Source: Mucilaginibacter gossypii (GTDB lineage Bacteria > Bacteroidota > Bacteroidia > Sphingobacteriales > Sphingobacteriaceae). From it: a stretch of DNA of 64,000 bases. Position numbers and translations under genes: made by a program. Below the pieces are notes generated by a model. It ran no database searches. It had not been told where the DNA came from and worked only from the letters and a program-made list of their open reading frames with translations. Shown here one piece after another: positions 9,076 to 19,037 of this stretch. Each line of letters opens with the position of its first letter. The first letter of the stretch is position 1. Where the stretch lies: the NCBI RefSeq assembly GCF_900100945.1, contig NZ_FNCG01000001.1, positions 682,001-746,000 on the forward strand, given 5' to 3'.

Positions 9076-11559
9076 CTATTTATTCAAACTTAATATCCCT
9101 AAAATAATTGCTCCCAAAGAAGCCAGTCCGGTAGTAAACCCTAATATAGTTTGGGCAGTATTACCCTTACTTTCTGATTTTTTAGGTACATATATTTCAC
9201 TACCAGGTTTAACAGATGGATGATTATTAAAGAAAAGAAACTTCCGTGTGCCTTTTACCGTTCCGTTAGGGTAAACCACATATGCGCCGCGCCTCAGTGC
9301 ATCCGGCCCGTAACCGCCGGCATTGGAAACAAAATCATTAAATGATTTTGATTTGTCAAATACCACGGCGCTTGGGTAAAGTACCTGGCCGTTAACACGA
9401 ACAATCTGCTGTTGCTTTGGCACCCTGATAACATCGCCATTTTCCAAAAGCAAATCTGTTTTTGATCCGGGAGACTTTAAAATTTTATCCAACTCAATAC
9501 CAACATAATTATTTCTTTGTTGTACGGTATCGGTAGTGGTTTTCGTCGAATCTTTGTATGATTGTTTTAACCTGTTTATCCGGGCCGAGCGTTCAGCATT
9601 TACTGATGCCGTATCTGCTTTGTTTTTATCTATACCCAGTATTGCAAAATTATCGCGTTTTAGCGAACCGCCCGCTGCATCGGCCGAGGCGGTAAGCCCG
9701 CCAGCCCTGGCAATCAGGTCGGATATTTTTTCGTTTTTACTTTTGATGGTGTAGGAGCCGGGGTATAAAACTTCGCCCTCAACCTTTACTGTTTTTTGCT
9801 TTTCATATCCGGGCAGGCTATATACCGAAACAATATCAAAGGGCGTAAGCACAAAGTTAGCGTCTGCCGGTTTCAGCTTACCGTCAATATTAACGCTAAA
9901 AACCTGCGATACTGAACTGTTTTTAGATGAAGGATCGGCATCGGTTATCCTCCGGGCTACTTCAATACGGTTTGTACTTGCGCCTTCTGCAAAACCGCCG
10001 GCTTTTAAAATCAGGTCTTCTACTTTCATATTTTCTGAAAAAGCAAACTTCCCCGGTTTCCTTACATTACCATTAATAGTAACGGTGTATTTATCTCTTA
10101 AATCAAATATGGACGAGATGTTAACAATATCTTCACGCTGTAAGGGGATATTTACAGATTTATTGATAACGTCCTTAACATTAAACCCTATTATTTCGGT
10201 ACTGTTATCCGGCTTTAGGCGGGTAATTGTACCGCGTTCGGTAAAAGCGTCTTCTTTTAATCCCGCGGCTTTGTCAATTAATTGCAGCAGTGTTAGCCCA
10301 CTTTGCAGTTCATAATCGCCAGGCCGGAAAACTGCTCCTTTTATTACTACCCTGTTTTCAAACCTGTATATAATAGGTTCAATAGTATACTTATCGCCCC
10401 TTAACGGAATGTAGTTTTTATAATCGGCTTCCAACACATCCGTTATTTTGCGCTGCTGATCACTTACCTGCGATACTTTGATCCTGGCAGTATATGCACT
10501 ATCAGTAAAACCTCCGGCATAAGTTATAATGTTATCCAGGCTTTCACCCGGCAAAACTTCAAACAAGGCAGGTATTTTAATCTCACCAACAAGCTGCACC
10601 CTGGTCCGGTACGTTGGTACGCGTACAATGTCCTGATCCTGCAGGGTAATGTTGTTTTTCTGATCGCCTTTTAACAAAAAATCATAAACATCCAGGTGCC
10701 TGATAATGTGGTTATTCCTGATAACCTCTATCTGCCTTAAGCTACCATTATCATTTGGGCCGCCTGCCATATATAATGCATTAAAAACGGTAGCGAGCGA
10801 GGGTAGGGTATAAGTGCCCGGTTTAGCTACCTGCCCTATAATAATTACCTGAATACTACGGATATTTCCAAGGGTAACCTGTACGCTTGTACCGCGGCCA
10901 ACCGCATAATTATTCGCTGCAAGCCTACTTTTTATCAAAGCTGTGGCTTGTTCAATAGTTTTACTGCCAACATTTAAAATGCCAACCCCCGGAATGTTTA
11001 TATTTCCTTCGGGGGATACTTCCAGTTTCCAGTTTACCAAAGAGCTGCCGTAAACACTTATGTTAAGCTGATCATTAGGCCCAACAATATAATTTAACGG
11101 GGTAGCCAGTTTAAGATTGGGTTCAAATGAACTGTTTTTATTTTTAAAAATATCGGCGCCAAAAATTTTTGGCTTTAAGCTTTCAAATAAATCTTTATTG
11201 GTGTAAAGGGTATCAGTAGTATCTGGTTTATAATTAAGTTGCCTGCCTTGCCGTGTAAGTGTCGAATCGGGTTGGGTATTGGATGATTCGTTGTTTTTGG
11301 TCCTTAATTTTTTTATACGAAGTTCTAACTTTTGAACCTGTGCGGCTGACATTCCCCGGCTTTGAGCTTGCTGTAGCAACTCAGCGTCGGTTAATCCTGA
11401 TTTTTGAGCTTGCTGTAGCAGCTGAATCAGTTGCTGATCTGAAATATCGTCGACATTAATTGAGGAAATGTTTTGTAAGTTGGTTTGGGCGGTAATATTA
11501 GTAACTGCTCCGAAACTGAGTACAGCAATTAAAAATATAAGAAAGCGAAGTCTGTTCAT
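9076..11559 (-). CDS. Multi-SLBB polysaccharide export protein (Wza-like)
   Basis: An 827-residue secreted protein. It has a signal peptide (residues 1-25, ending in NITAQ), a Gln-rich helical N-terminal region with a duplicated LLQQAQ motif (residues 45-85), and a poly_export/Wza-type domain around 155-235 (NYIVGPNDQLNISVYG). At least six SLBB beta-grasp domains follow, marked by repeated GxVxxPGxY/F and LIxxAGG motifs. The end is a single C-terminal hydrophobic helix (ILGFTTGLASLGAIILGIL). It is about twice the length of E. coli Wza and typical of Bacteroidota versions. It is predicted to form the outer-membrane or periplasm-spanning export conduit and is the first gene after a promoter-like sequence. 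Confidence 0.88.
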   Translation of the reverse strand: MNRLRFLIFLIAVLSFGAVTNITAQTNLQNISSINVDDISDQQLIQLLQQAQKSGLTDAELLQQAQSRGMSAAQVQKLELRIKKLRTKNNESSNTQPDSTLTRQGRQLNYKPDTTDTLYTNKDLFESLKPKIFGADIFKNKNSSFEPNLKLATPLNYIVGPNDQLNISVYGSSLVNWKLEVSPEGNINIPGVGILNVGSKTIEQATALIKSRLAANNYAVGRGTSVQVTLGNIRSIQVIIIGQVAKPGTYTLPSLATVFNALYMAGGPNDNGSLRQIEVIRNNHIIRHLDVYDFLLKGDQKNNITLQDQDIVRVPTYRTRVQLVGEIKIPALFEVLPGESLDNIITYAGGFTDSAYTARIKVSQVSDQQRKITDVLEADYKNYIPLRGDKYTIEPIIYRFENRVVIKGAVFRPGDYELQSGLTLLQLIDKAAGLKEDAFTERGTITRLKPDNSTEIIGFNVKDVINKSVNIPLQREDIVNISSIFDLRDKYTVTINGNVRKPGKFAFSENMKVEDLILKAGGFAEGASTNRIEVARRITDADPSSKNSSVSQVFSVNIDGKLKPADANFVLTPFDIVSVYSLPGYEKQKTVKVEGEVLYPGSYTIKSKNEKISDLIARAGGLTASADAAGGSLKRDNFAILGIDKNKADTASVNAERSARINRLKQSYKDSTKTTTDTVQQRNNYVGIELDKILKSPGSKTDLLLENGDVIRVPKQQQIVRVNGQVLYPSAVVFDKSKSFNDFVSNAGGYGPDALRRGAYVVYPNGTVKGTRKFLFFNNHPSVKPGSEIYVPKKSESKGNTAQTILGFTTGLASLGAIILGILSLNK

Positions 11560-11614
11560 ATGTGAAAGTCATCAGAGTATAAAATAACACTCCAATAAAT
11601 GATAATATTTTCTG

Positions 11615-11649
11615 CAAAAGTAAACCAATTTCCCATTTTAGGGGTTAAA
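11615..11649 (-). promoter_or_regulatory. Candidate Bacteroidota promoter of the polysaccharide operon
   Basis: On the minus strand TACTTTTG (11622-11615) fits the Bacteroidota -7 consensus TAnnTTTG exactly. A weak -33 element TTTA lies 23 nt upstream (11649-11646). Transcription would start near 11609, giving a leader of about 50 nt before the SLBB gene. The -7 match is exact and the -33 match is poor. Confidence 0.45.
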
Positions 11650-11720
11650 GTGATTTTTTTAATTTCTAGTATAAATGGTGTGTTGATCGATAAACTAAAA
11701 ATCGGGGCTAAAATTGTTCA

Positions 11721-13397
11721 TTAATTAAAAAAATAAGTAAAGTTAATCCTGGCATGTAAATTGAAAGTCGAGCCATTTTTGTATTCATAATTCAACGTGT
11801 AAACAGGGGTAGCTTCTGCCGAGAGCAGGTAGTTTTTAAATTTATGATTAGCATAAAATGTACCCGCAATATCTACCCAGTGAAGATTGCTTACTCTGGC
11901 TTCAGTAAAAGCCTGGTAATACAGATCATTGTTATGTAACTGCCTTTCCAGCATAAGGCCATAAGAGTTGTAATTTTTGAGGTAACTTATATCAAAGATA
12001 AAGCTGTTACCACCTGGTCCGATTCCAGCACCTATGTATCTGCCATAATTGGTATAACCGTCTCTCGGGCTTTGCGAATGGATATACCATGAAGGTTCGT
12101 CACGCAGCAAATAGGTTGGCGCTCTTTGCAACTGTGTTATTTCCGATTTAATTTGTATAAAGCCGCCCCGGCTAAGTTCAAACAATTTGCGTCCGCCAAA
12201 GGTATATGCTGATGAATGCTCGGGTTCCTGTAAAAAGTCAGAAATACTTCCGGTGCGGTCATTACGAGCCCATTCAAAGTAAATTTCAGCTTTGTATAAA
12301 GGTAGCAGTTGTCTGATGTTGAGCGCGTACGCAAAATCCTGTTGGTCGCCGTTTTGTCCGTTGTTGATGTCATTCGCCTTTAGTGAAGAGCCGGTAATAA
12401 CCGGAATTACTTTACGGATAATGTTTTTATTATGATAAAGAGAGTCTTTGTCAAGATAGTCATAAGCAGAAAGGCCAAGGTATAAGCCCTTTAGCCATTT
12501 AGGCTGCCAGTTGACACTGTAGGCCGAAATATACCTTGTAACTTTAGGTTTGGGGCTATATAAATTGCTGCCGTATATAAGTTTGCTTACATCGTCTGGT
12601 GCAAAACCCGATTGTTTTAGATTGCCTCCTATGATCTGCCACTCAAATGAGCCAACCAGTGTTTTAACCGGTTTGGTTGAATTGAAGGTCCAATGGAAAA
12701 AGCCAGGGGCCGAATTGCTCATCATGATTGAATTTCTTATTCCTGGTCCCCACCACAAGTTTTCTGTAGATACGCCGGCTTCAATGCTTTTATACGTCAA
12801 AGTGATTTTTGATTGCCCGGGATAAAGATGTTTTAAAGAAGATGTACCAAATCGTTCGGGTGCATCAATTCCATTGATTTGGCCAAAATAAGCACCCATA
12901 AGTGCCGGCGAATTGTTTCGGGCCTGTACATCTGCAAAAGTTGAAAAGCTTTTATTTTGTGCGTAAACCAGCTCAGGTTTTATCTGTACGTTGAGAATTC
13001 CGGCTTTTAACAAGAAACCGCCGCTAAGCATGCTTTGATAGCCTGCATTGGGATACAAGGAGGAATTATTGTAGCCAAAGGGACGGTTCACGTTGTATTC
13101 ATTTAACCAGTTAAACGGAAGGATGCGTAAACCCGATGGCATGCCCATGAAATTGAATTTTAAATACTCATGGCTCGAAATCAATGGCTGAAACGCAGGA
13201 TCAGCAACCGTTGAAGCTAAAGGCCTGATAACAAGCGATGACGTATTGCCTGTATTTCCTGCTACCTGATCCCTGCGTAATAGCTCCTCAGCATAGCTTC
13301 CAACTGGTATGGTTTGACTATAGCCTTTTAACGCAGCAGTGAAGGATAGTAAAATTAAAACATATAAGGATCGGATAGTTATACGGATGCTCATCAA
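11721..13397 (-). CDS. Wzi-family capsule assembly outer-membrane protein
   Basis: A 558-residue protein with a signal peptide (residues 1-28, ending in GYSQ), followed by many alternating hydrophobic/aromatic strands and a C-terminal aromatic residue pattern (LHARINFTYFFN) typical of outer-membrane beta-barrels. The ENLWWGPGIRNSIMMSNSAPGF segment matches the conserved core of Wzi-like proteins, which bind surface polysaccharide at the outer membrane. The gene is separated from the SLBB gene by about 160 nt that contain a promoter-like sequence, so it may form its own transcription unit at the head of the cluster. Either of two adjacent Met codons could be the start. Confidence 0.82.
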   Translation of the reverse strand: MMSIRITIRSLYVLILLSFTAALKGYSQTIPVGSYAEELLRRDQVAGNTGNTSSLVIRPLASTVADPAFQPLISSHEYLKFNFMGMPSGLRILPFNWLNEYNVNRPFGYNNSSLYPNAGYQSMLSGGFLLKAGILNVQIKPELVYAQNKSFSTFADVQARNNSPALMGAYFGQINGIDAPERFGTSSLKHLYPGQSKITLTYKSIEAGVSTENLWWGPGIRNSIMMSNSAPGFFHWTFNSTKPVKTLVGSFEWQIIGGNLKQSGFAPDDVSKLIYGSNLYSPKPKVTRYISAYSVNWQPKWLKGLYLGLSAYDYLDKDSLYHNKNIIRKVIPVITGSSLKANDINNGQNGDQQDFAYALNIRQLLPLYKAEIYFEWARNDRTGSISDFLQEPEHSSAYTFGGRKLFELSRGGFIQIKSEITQLQRAPTYLLRDEPSWYIHSQSPRDGYTNYGRYIGAGIGPGGNSFIFDISYLKNYNSYGLMLERQLHNNDLYYQAFTEARVSNLHWVDIAGTFYANHKFKNYLLSAEATPVYTLNYEYKNGSTFNLHARINFTYFFN

Positions 13398-13771
13398 AAA
13401 GAAAGGTTTAGGAAACTAATAAATTAACCAAATGGTAATATTAAAATATCTTTCTGTTGATATTGACCGGTGCATCGTATCCAGATGCGAATCTTTAATC
13501 AATAGCTCGAGTTTTCTGATATTTCGGTGGCAATTATCGGCTTTTTTTTGAAATTTCAAAACCTTTTTTTGGGTTTAATAAAAAAAATACAATTTGATTA
13601 CCAATACGGTTAATTATGCCAAAACATTACAATGACCTTTAAATAAAAAACTCCGGACAATCTTAGCCGCTTTTTCCAAAACAGATTTTAACTATTATTG
13701 ATTGTTCTCCCTTTCTGTTGCTTTTGAGGTTAGAATAAAGCAATGCCTTTATACTTAAGTTTTTGAAATAT
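13398..13771. other. Intergenic region between the Wzi and anion-channel genes, no gene
   Basis: 374 bp, AT-rich, with no credible open frame and no exact TAnnTTTG box facing the Wzi gene. A weak 6-bp stem at 13734-13751 (ATAAAG/CTTTAT) follows the anion-channel gene and is too short to call a terminator. Confidence 0.6.
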
Positions 13772-14848
13772 TTAAAGGCTCTTTTCTGAATGCAAAAAAC
13801 GGATGAACTCTCTTAACATTCCGGCAAAAACAATCACCCATGCTGTAATTGAAAAATAAATAAAGATATTGGAAATGGGCAGGATAAACGGGAGATCAAG
13901 CGCTTTGGAAAAATTAAAGGTAGCTACGGCGTACATACCGGCCGGAAAAACGAGCGACCAATATTGCGGATCATATTTCACGGGAACTTTTTGTATGATA
14001 TGCCGCCATACAGGTAATAAAAACAGGATAGGGATCCACCAGGTTGCAAACGCCCAGAAAAAAACCGTGAGCCCGGGTAAAAAATAGCTAATGCCGCTTA
14101 TCCATTCATGATTGTGTGAGTACATCAATAAACGTGAACCCGCCAGCGTGGTAATGGCTACGGCACCCATATTTATCCAATAAGGAGGGGTTAACAACTC
14201 CGCTTTCATGCTTATAAAAAGCCAGCGGTATATAATTAACGATATAAATACCATATAGTGCATTGCTCCAATGAGGAAAGCGCAAAACGATATAAAAATA
14301 GTAACATCCTTATGAACCATTTCACCGGCAATAATAGCCCCCAGCACCGCTACAGATTCGGTGGCTACGACAATGAGCAGCCAGGCACCGCTTAAACTCG
14401 CTTCCACTCCTTGTTTAGGTTCTTTGGCGGTGATCACAATAAAAAAGGTGTAAGTAATCATCACCCAGAGTACGATGCCAAATTCCCATAAAAAAATGGC
14501 TACATCTTTATAGGAGGTCATTAAAGCAAACTGGTTCCCTAAAACATTATTCGCGGCAACGATGGTTAAAAAAGTGACTCCACGCGACGAACTGCTTATA
14601 TCTTTCCATACATCTGTAGGGTATTTAATTGCCCTGAATATGAGCACAGCCCAAAGCACAATATAAAAAATAACGTTAGCACATAACAAGATGTTGGCAA
14701 CCTGTTTCATATTATATAAAAAGGCACCAACCGAAACTATCCCGGTTGCCATTACCAAAGCAAAGTAACCAGGGAAGAAAGTTTGGAGTGAGTGGCCCGT
14801 AATCGGTTCGCCTGGTTTAGGTGGTAGTGCTGTATGCTGAGCTTCCAT
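13772..14848 (-). CDS. TDT/SLAC1-family anion channel or transporter
   Basis: A 358-residue membrane protein with ten hydrophobic helices. It opens with LQTFFPGYFALVMATGIVSV, the first-helix signature of the tellurite-resistance/dicarboxylate transporter (TDT) family that includes TehA, plant SLAC1 and fungal Ssu1/Mae1. TehA and SLAC1 form trimeric channels with one gated anion pore per subunit, and substrates across the family include chloride, nitrate, sulfite and malate. It is divergent from a nitrate-reductase-like operon, so movement of nitrate or nitrite is a plausible but unproven role. Length is normal. Confidence 0.85.
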   Translation of the reverse strand: MEAQHTALPPKPGEPITGHSLQTFFPGYFALVMATGIVSVGAFLYNMKQVANILLCANVIFYIVLWAVLIFRAIKYPTDVWKDISSSSRGVTFLTIVAANNVLGNQFALMTSYKDVAIFLWEFGIVLWVMITYTFFIVITAKEPKQGVEASLSGAWLLIVVATESVAVLGAIIAGEMVHKDVTIFISFCAFLIGAMHYMVFISLIIYRWLFISMKAELLTPPYWINMGAVAITTLAGSRLLMYSHNHEWISGISYFLPGLTVFFWAFATWWIPILFLLPVWRHIIQKVPVKYDPQYWSLVFPAGMYAVATFNFSKALDLPFILPISNIFIYFSITAWVIVFAGMLREFIRFLHSEKSL

Positions 14849-15042
14849 ATTTTCGTAATAAGTTTATGATAACAGGAAATAAAGAGGCATTAATAAAAGG
14901 TAATTATTGAAGAATATAGTCTAATGTAATTAAAACCGATACAAGAAACTGTTTTTTTTGTATTTTTAAATGTTTTATAATAGCCACGGCATATTATAAT
15001 AATAAACAGAAACCAGGAAAACCCGCATCAGAAATAGTTGTA

Positions 15043-15050
15043 TATTTTTG
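15043..15050 (+). promoter_or_regulatory. Possible -7 promoter box of the redox operon
   Basis: TATTTTTG matches TAnnTTTG exactly and lies 62 nt before the first ATG. No TTTG-like -33 element is found at the usual distance, so the site would need an activator or is a chance match in AT-rich DNA. Confidence 0.3.
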
Positions 15051-15112
15051 GTGAAAATCTAATCCGGCTTATTGAAACCGGCAATTATCATACTTCTTAA
15101 TACAATTAGCAG

Positions 15113-16180
15113 ATGGATATGTCTCTTAATAAAAAGGCCCTATTTATAGCTACAGGAGTTTCCTTATTGTTAATCTCGTTCGTTTTTTATGGCTCACGTA
15201 AGCTTCAAAATTTCGACCCCGCATTAATTATTTATTTATTCGGAACTGTGTTCGCTTTTTTCGGAATAGTTTACCGTTATACCGTATGGTTGCAAAGGCC
15301 ACCTACCTGGATGTATTTTAAGCGCACCTTTCAGTTTTTTTTTACCGGGAAGATATTTTTGCATGTTATTTCATTTGCAAAAGAGTTTATACAAAATATT
15401 GGCTTCCAAAAGTTTATTTATCCCCGCGGACGGAGCCGGTGGATAGGCCATTTTTTAATGGCAACAGGTTGCACAATGGCTTTCTGTGTTACTTTTCCTT
15501 TAACCTTTGGCTGGATAAATTTTACCATGAACCCCGCAACCAGTATAAACCCCTCGAGAGTGCACATGTATGAAGCCCATTTCTTCGGATTCAAAATGTT
15601 TGAATTTGCACTTGGTTCATTTGTGGCTTTTGTGATTTTTAAGGCCCTTTACTGGTGCTCGTGGTTAGTTATTGCCGGCGTATTGATATTTATGCGTCGT
15701 CGCCTCACTAATGCCGGTTTAGTTGCTACGCAAACTTTTGAGGGTGATTTGCTGCCGTTAATCCTGCTTTTAGCTATTGCTGTTACCGGTCTTGGCTTGA
15801 GCTATGGTTATGAATATATGAAAGGCATTGCATATGATTATATGGCCGTAACCCATGCTATAACAGTTATTATGTTTCTTATCTGGATCCCGTTTGGCAA
15901 GTTTTTTCATATTATACAACGGCCGGCCCAGATAGGCGCTCATATTTACAAAAAGGAAGGTATAAAAAGGGGGATGGCGGTATGCCCTCATACCCACCAG
16001 GAATTTGCTACCCAGTTGCATATAAACGACTTGAAAATTGTAACCAAAGAATTAGGCTTTGACTTTACACTTGAGGATGGTACATCGCACCTTGATCTGA
16101 GCCCAGAAGGGAAGCGCTCAAGATTGGCAATGGCTCATCTTAAAGCCAGGCAGCAAAATGGAGGTAACCTTTTCGGTTAA
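15113..16180 (+). CDS. NarI/DsrM-like membrane-bound redox subunit (putative b-type cytochrome)
   Basis: A 355-residue membrane protein with about six helices. It is often labelled a transporter, but its features suit a quinone-reactive cytochrome b subunit. His residues sit in or near helices (RWIGHFLMATG, then YEAHFFGFK, AVTHAITVIMF and KFFHIIQRPAQIGAHI), as in NarI/DsrM/HdrE proteins where pairs of His bind haem b. The final 70 residues are soluble and contain CPHTH. It is the first gene of the operon, 36 nt before the molybdoenzyme. Predicted role: passing electrons between the quinone pool and the iron-sulfur partners. Haem binding is inferred. Confidence 0.65.
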   Translation: MDMSLNKKALFIATGVSLLLISFVFYGSRKLQNFDPALIIYLFGTVFAFFGIVYRYTVWLQRPPTWMYFKRTFQFFFTGKIFLHVISFAKEFIQNIGFQKFIYPRGRSRWIGHFLMATGCTMAFCVTFPLTFGWINFTMNPATSINPSRVHMYEAHFFGFKMFEFALGSFVAFVIFKALYWCSWLVIAGVLIFMRRRLTNAGLVATQTFEGDLLPLILLLAIAVTGLGLSYGYEYMKGIAYDYMAVTHAITVIMFLIWIPFGKFFHIIQRPAQIGAHIYKKEGIKRGMAVCPHTHQEFATQLHINDLKIVTKELGFDFTLEDGTSHLDLSPEGKRSRLAMAHLKARQQNGGNLFG

Positions 16181-16216
16181 TTGACGCAGTAGTAATTTAA
16201 CATAGAATACAAATTT

Positions 16217-18433
16217 ATGGCCCATTTACCAGTTTCGCCCGAAAAGCTAATAGAACAGTTTGGCCCGCATTTGAATTATCCTCCCCGCGAAGGTTTTGCC
16301 GGCCGTGATGAGCCGGATAAAGCGGTAAAAACGCATTGCTGTTTCTGCGGAATGCAGTGTGGTATAAAGCTACTGGTTAAAAATGATAAAGTTGTTGGAT
16401 TTGACCCCTGGGAGGAGTTTCCTTTTAACCAGGGACGTTTATGCCCAAAAGGCGTACAACGATATATGCAGAACAATCATCCAGACAGGATTTTACAGCC
16501 CTTACAACGCAAGGAAGGCGTAGGCTTTACTCCGGTTTCGTGGGATGAAGCGATGGATAAAACCGTGGCCGAAATAAAACGGATACAGGAAAAATACGGA
16601 AAGAACGCTTTTTCTGTGCTGTCGGGAGTTTCGCTTACCAATGAAAAAAGCTACCTGATGGGCAAGTTTGCGCGGGTAGCATTGAAAACCGCCAATTTAG
16701 ATTATAATGGTCGTTTATGTATGGTTAGCGCGGGAGCCGGCAATAAAAAAGCTTTCGGACTCGACCGCACCTCAAATACGTATGCCGACCTGGAGAAGGC
16801 GGAAGTGATTATTGTAGCGGGCGCTAACATCAGCGAAACCTTTCCGACTTTAACACACTGGGTTTGGCGTGCGCGGGACCATGGGGCAAAATTAATCGTG
16901 GTTGACCCCAGGGTTATTCCACTGGCCAGGACCGCCGATCTGCATTTACCGGTCAGGCCCGGAACCGACTCCGCTTTGTACGGCGCAATACTTAAATACC
17001 TGGCCGATCATGATATGCTCGATCATGATTTTATTGACAACCATACCACAGATTTTGATAAGGCATTGGCAGCTGTTAAGGATTACACGCTGGAATGGGC
17101 CGAAGAAATTACCGGTATTGAAAAAGCGAAAATTGAACTGGCAGCACAATGGTGGGGCAAAGCAAAAACAAGCTTTTTGTTACACGCCAGAGGTATTGAA
17201 CATCATTCAAAAGGTGTAGATAATGTGCTTGGCTGTATCAATATTGTCCTGGCAACCGGCCGTATTGGTAAGCCATATTGCGGCTATGGTACTATTACAG
17301 GCCAGGGAAACGGACAGGGGGGGAGAGAGCATGGCCACAAATGTGATCAGCTGCCGGGAAATCGTGATATTACCAATCCTGAACACCGAAAGTATATAGC
17401 CGGGGTTTGGGGAATTGATGAAAAAGATATGCCCGGCAAAGGTTACACCGCCTATGAACTTATTGAGGCCATTCACCGGGGTGAAGTAAAAGGGCTGCTA
17501 TCCATTTGTTTTAATCCGTTGGTTTCTCTGCCTAATAATAATTATGTGCGCGAAGCACTGGAGAAACTCGAGTTTTATGTTTGTATTGATTTTTTTATGA
17601 ATGAAACCGCCCGTCATGCTGATATTATTCTGGCCGGATCATTACAGGAAGAAGAGGAAGGAACGGTTACTACCGCCGAAGGCCGTGTAGTTCGGATCCG
17701 CAAAGCCGTGAACCCGCCGGGACATGCACGCAGCGATACATCCATCATATTGGAATTGGCAAAAAGACTTGGTGCCGAAGATAAATTCACTTATCGTAAC
17801 AGCGAAGAGTTATTCAATGAGTTAAGGGTTGCTTCAAAAGGCGGCACTGCGGATTATTATGGTATTACTTACCAAAAAATTGAAGACACAATGGGCGTTT
17901 TCTGGCCTTGCCCTACTTTGGATCATCCGGGTACGCCGCGCTTATGGGAAGATAAAAAATTTGCGACTCCCGACGGTAAAGCCCACTTTAACCCGGTGAC
18001 TTACCGGGATCCCGGTGAAATTACAGATGAAGAATACCCGGTAATATTAACAACCGGCAGGGTTGTATCACAATACCTGAGCGGAACACAAACCCGCAGG
18101 ATAGGTAAACTGGTTGATTTGTATCCTGAACCCAAATTAGAAATACACCCGGAACTTGCCCGGAAATATGGAATTAAACAAAATGAACTGGTGCAGGTAT
18201 CTACCCGTCGAGGTACAGATGAGTTTCCTGCCAATATTGTAGAGACTATCCGCACCGACACTGTTTTTTTGCCTTACCATTGGCCTGGCAAAAAGTCGGC
18301 AAATCAGTTTACACCGGCAACGCTTGATCCGGTATCAAAAATCCCGGAGTTTAAAGTTTGCGCCTGTAACCTGAAGCCTTTGGGCGTTATATCGCCGCCG
18401 TCAACGGCGTCAGGCGCGTATGCGAGTATTTAA
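16217..18433 (+). CDS. Molybdopterin oxidoreductase, nitrate-reductase-like catalytic subunit
   Basis: A 738-residue Mo-bisMGD enzyme of the DMSO-reductase superfamily. The N-terminal 4Fe-4S site is C41-xx-C44-xxx-C48 with C76 (LCPKG). C168 in [12 protein letters not shown] lies where NapA/NarB/NasA carry the Cys ligand of molybdenum, and the C-terminal MopB domain ends with an [10 protein letters not shown] and LPYHWPG region as in NarB/NasA. There is no Tat signal, so it should be cytoplasmic. The sequence most resembles nitrate reductases, although formate dehydrogenase-like activity cannot be excluded. The gene lies between a NarI-like subunit and a ferredoxin-type subunit with short gaps. 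Confidence 0.85.
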   Translation: MAHLPVSPEKLIEQFGPHLNYPPREGFAGRDEPDKAVKTHCCFCGMQCGIKLLVKNDKVVGFDPWEEFPFNQGRLCPKGVQRYMQNNHPDRILQPLQRKEGVGFTPVSWDEAMDKTVAEIKRIQEKYGKNAFSVLSGVSLTNEKSYLMGKFARVALKTANLDYNGRLCMVSAGAGNKKAFGLDRTSNTYADLEKAEVIIVAGANISETFPTLTHWVWRARDHGAKLIVVDPRVIPLARTADLHLPVRPGTDSALYGAILKYLADHDMLDHDFIDNHTTDFDKALAAVKDYTLEWAEEITGIEKAKIELAAQWWGKAKTSFLLHARGIEHHSKGVDNVLGCINIVLATGRIGKPYCGYGTITGQGNGQGGREHGHKCDQLPGNRDITNPEHRKYIAGVWGIDEKDMPGKGYTAYELIEAIHRGEVKGLLSICFNPLVSLPNNNYVREALEKLEFYVCIDFFMNETARHADIILAGSLQEEEEGTVTTAEGRVVRIRKAVNPPGHARSDTSIILELAKRLGAEDKFTYRNSEELFNELRVASKGGTADYYGITYQKIEDTMGVFWPCPTLDHPGTPRLWEDKKFATPDGKAHFNPVTYRDPGEITDEEYPVILTTGRVVSQYLSGTQTRRIGKLVDLYPEPKLEIHPELARKYGIKQNELVQVSTRRGTDEFPANIVETIRTDTVFLPYHWPGKKSANQFTPATLDPVSKIPEFKVCACNLKPLGVISPPSTASGAYASI

Positions 18434-18459
18434 TAAATTGTAACCCGAAATTATAAGAT

Positions 18460-19029
18460 ATGCCCGTAACCAATTACAGAACAGAACAGGAATTCTTTGT
18501 AGATATGCAAAGATGTATTGGATGCAAAGCCTGTGAAATGGCTTGTTCAGAGTGTGAAACAAACGGCCACGAATCTATGATCCATGTCAATTATATTGAT
18601 CGCGCCGTTACCGTACAAACCACCGTGCAGGTTTGTATGCATTGTGACGATCCTGTTTGCGCTAACGTTTGTCCGGCAGATGCTATAACGAAAGATGAGT
18701 TTGGCGTAGTACACACTGCCAATACAGCACGGTGTATAGGCTGTTCAAACTGCGTAATGGCATGCCCTTTCGGCGTCCCTAAAAAAGATGAGGCCTATGA
18801 CCTGATGATGAAATGTAATATGTGTTACGACAGAACCAGCGCGGGCAAAAAACCGATGTGTGCCACCGTTTGCCCAACACAGGCACTGTATTATGGTACA
18901 AGGGAAGAAATTGCAAAGATGCGCCCGAATAGCACGCCTGTTAACAATTTTATTTTCGGAAAAGAAAGTGTGAGCACCAAAGTAAACATCATGATGCCCA
19001 AAGGAAGTACTTCATTAATTATAGACTGA
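18460..19029 (+). CDS. 4Fe-4S dicluster ferredoxin-type subunit with four cluster motifs
   Basis: A 189-residue electron-transfer protein of the NarH/FdhB/NrfC type. Sixteen cysteines fall in four groups: CIGCKACEMACSEC, CMHCDDPVCANVCP, CIGCSNCVMACP, and CNMCYD with CATVCP. This is enough for four [4Fe-4S] clusters. No signal peptide is present, matching a cytoplasmic location beside the molybdoenzyme. Coming 26 nt after the catalytic gene, it should form the wire between the Mo subunit and the membrane subunit. Length is typical for this family. Confidence 0.88.
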   Translation: MPVTNYRTEQEFFVDMQRCIGCKACEMACSECETNGHESMIHVNYIDRAVTVQTTVQVCMHCDDPVCANVCPADAITKDEFGVVHTANTARCIGCSNCVMACPFGVPKKDEAYDLMMKCNMCYDRTSAGKKPMCATVCPTQALYYGTREEIAKMRPNSTPVNNFIFGKESVSTKVNIMMPKGSTSLIID

Positions 19030-19037
19030 CATTATTT

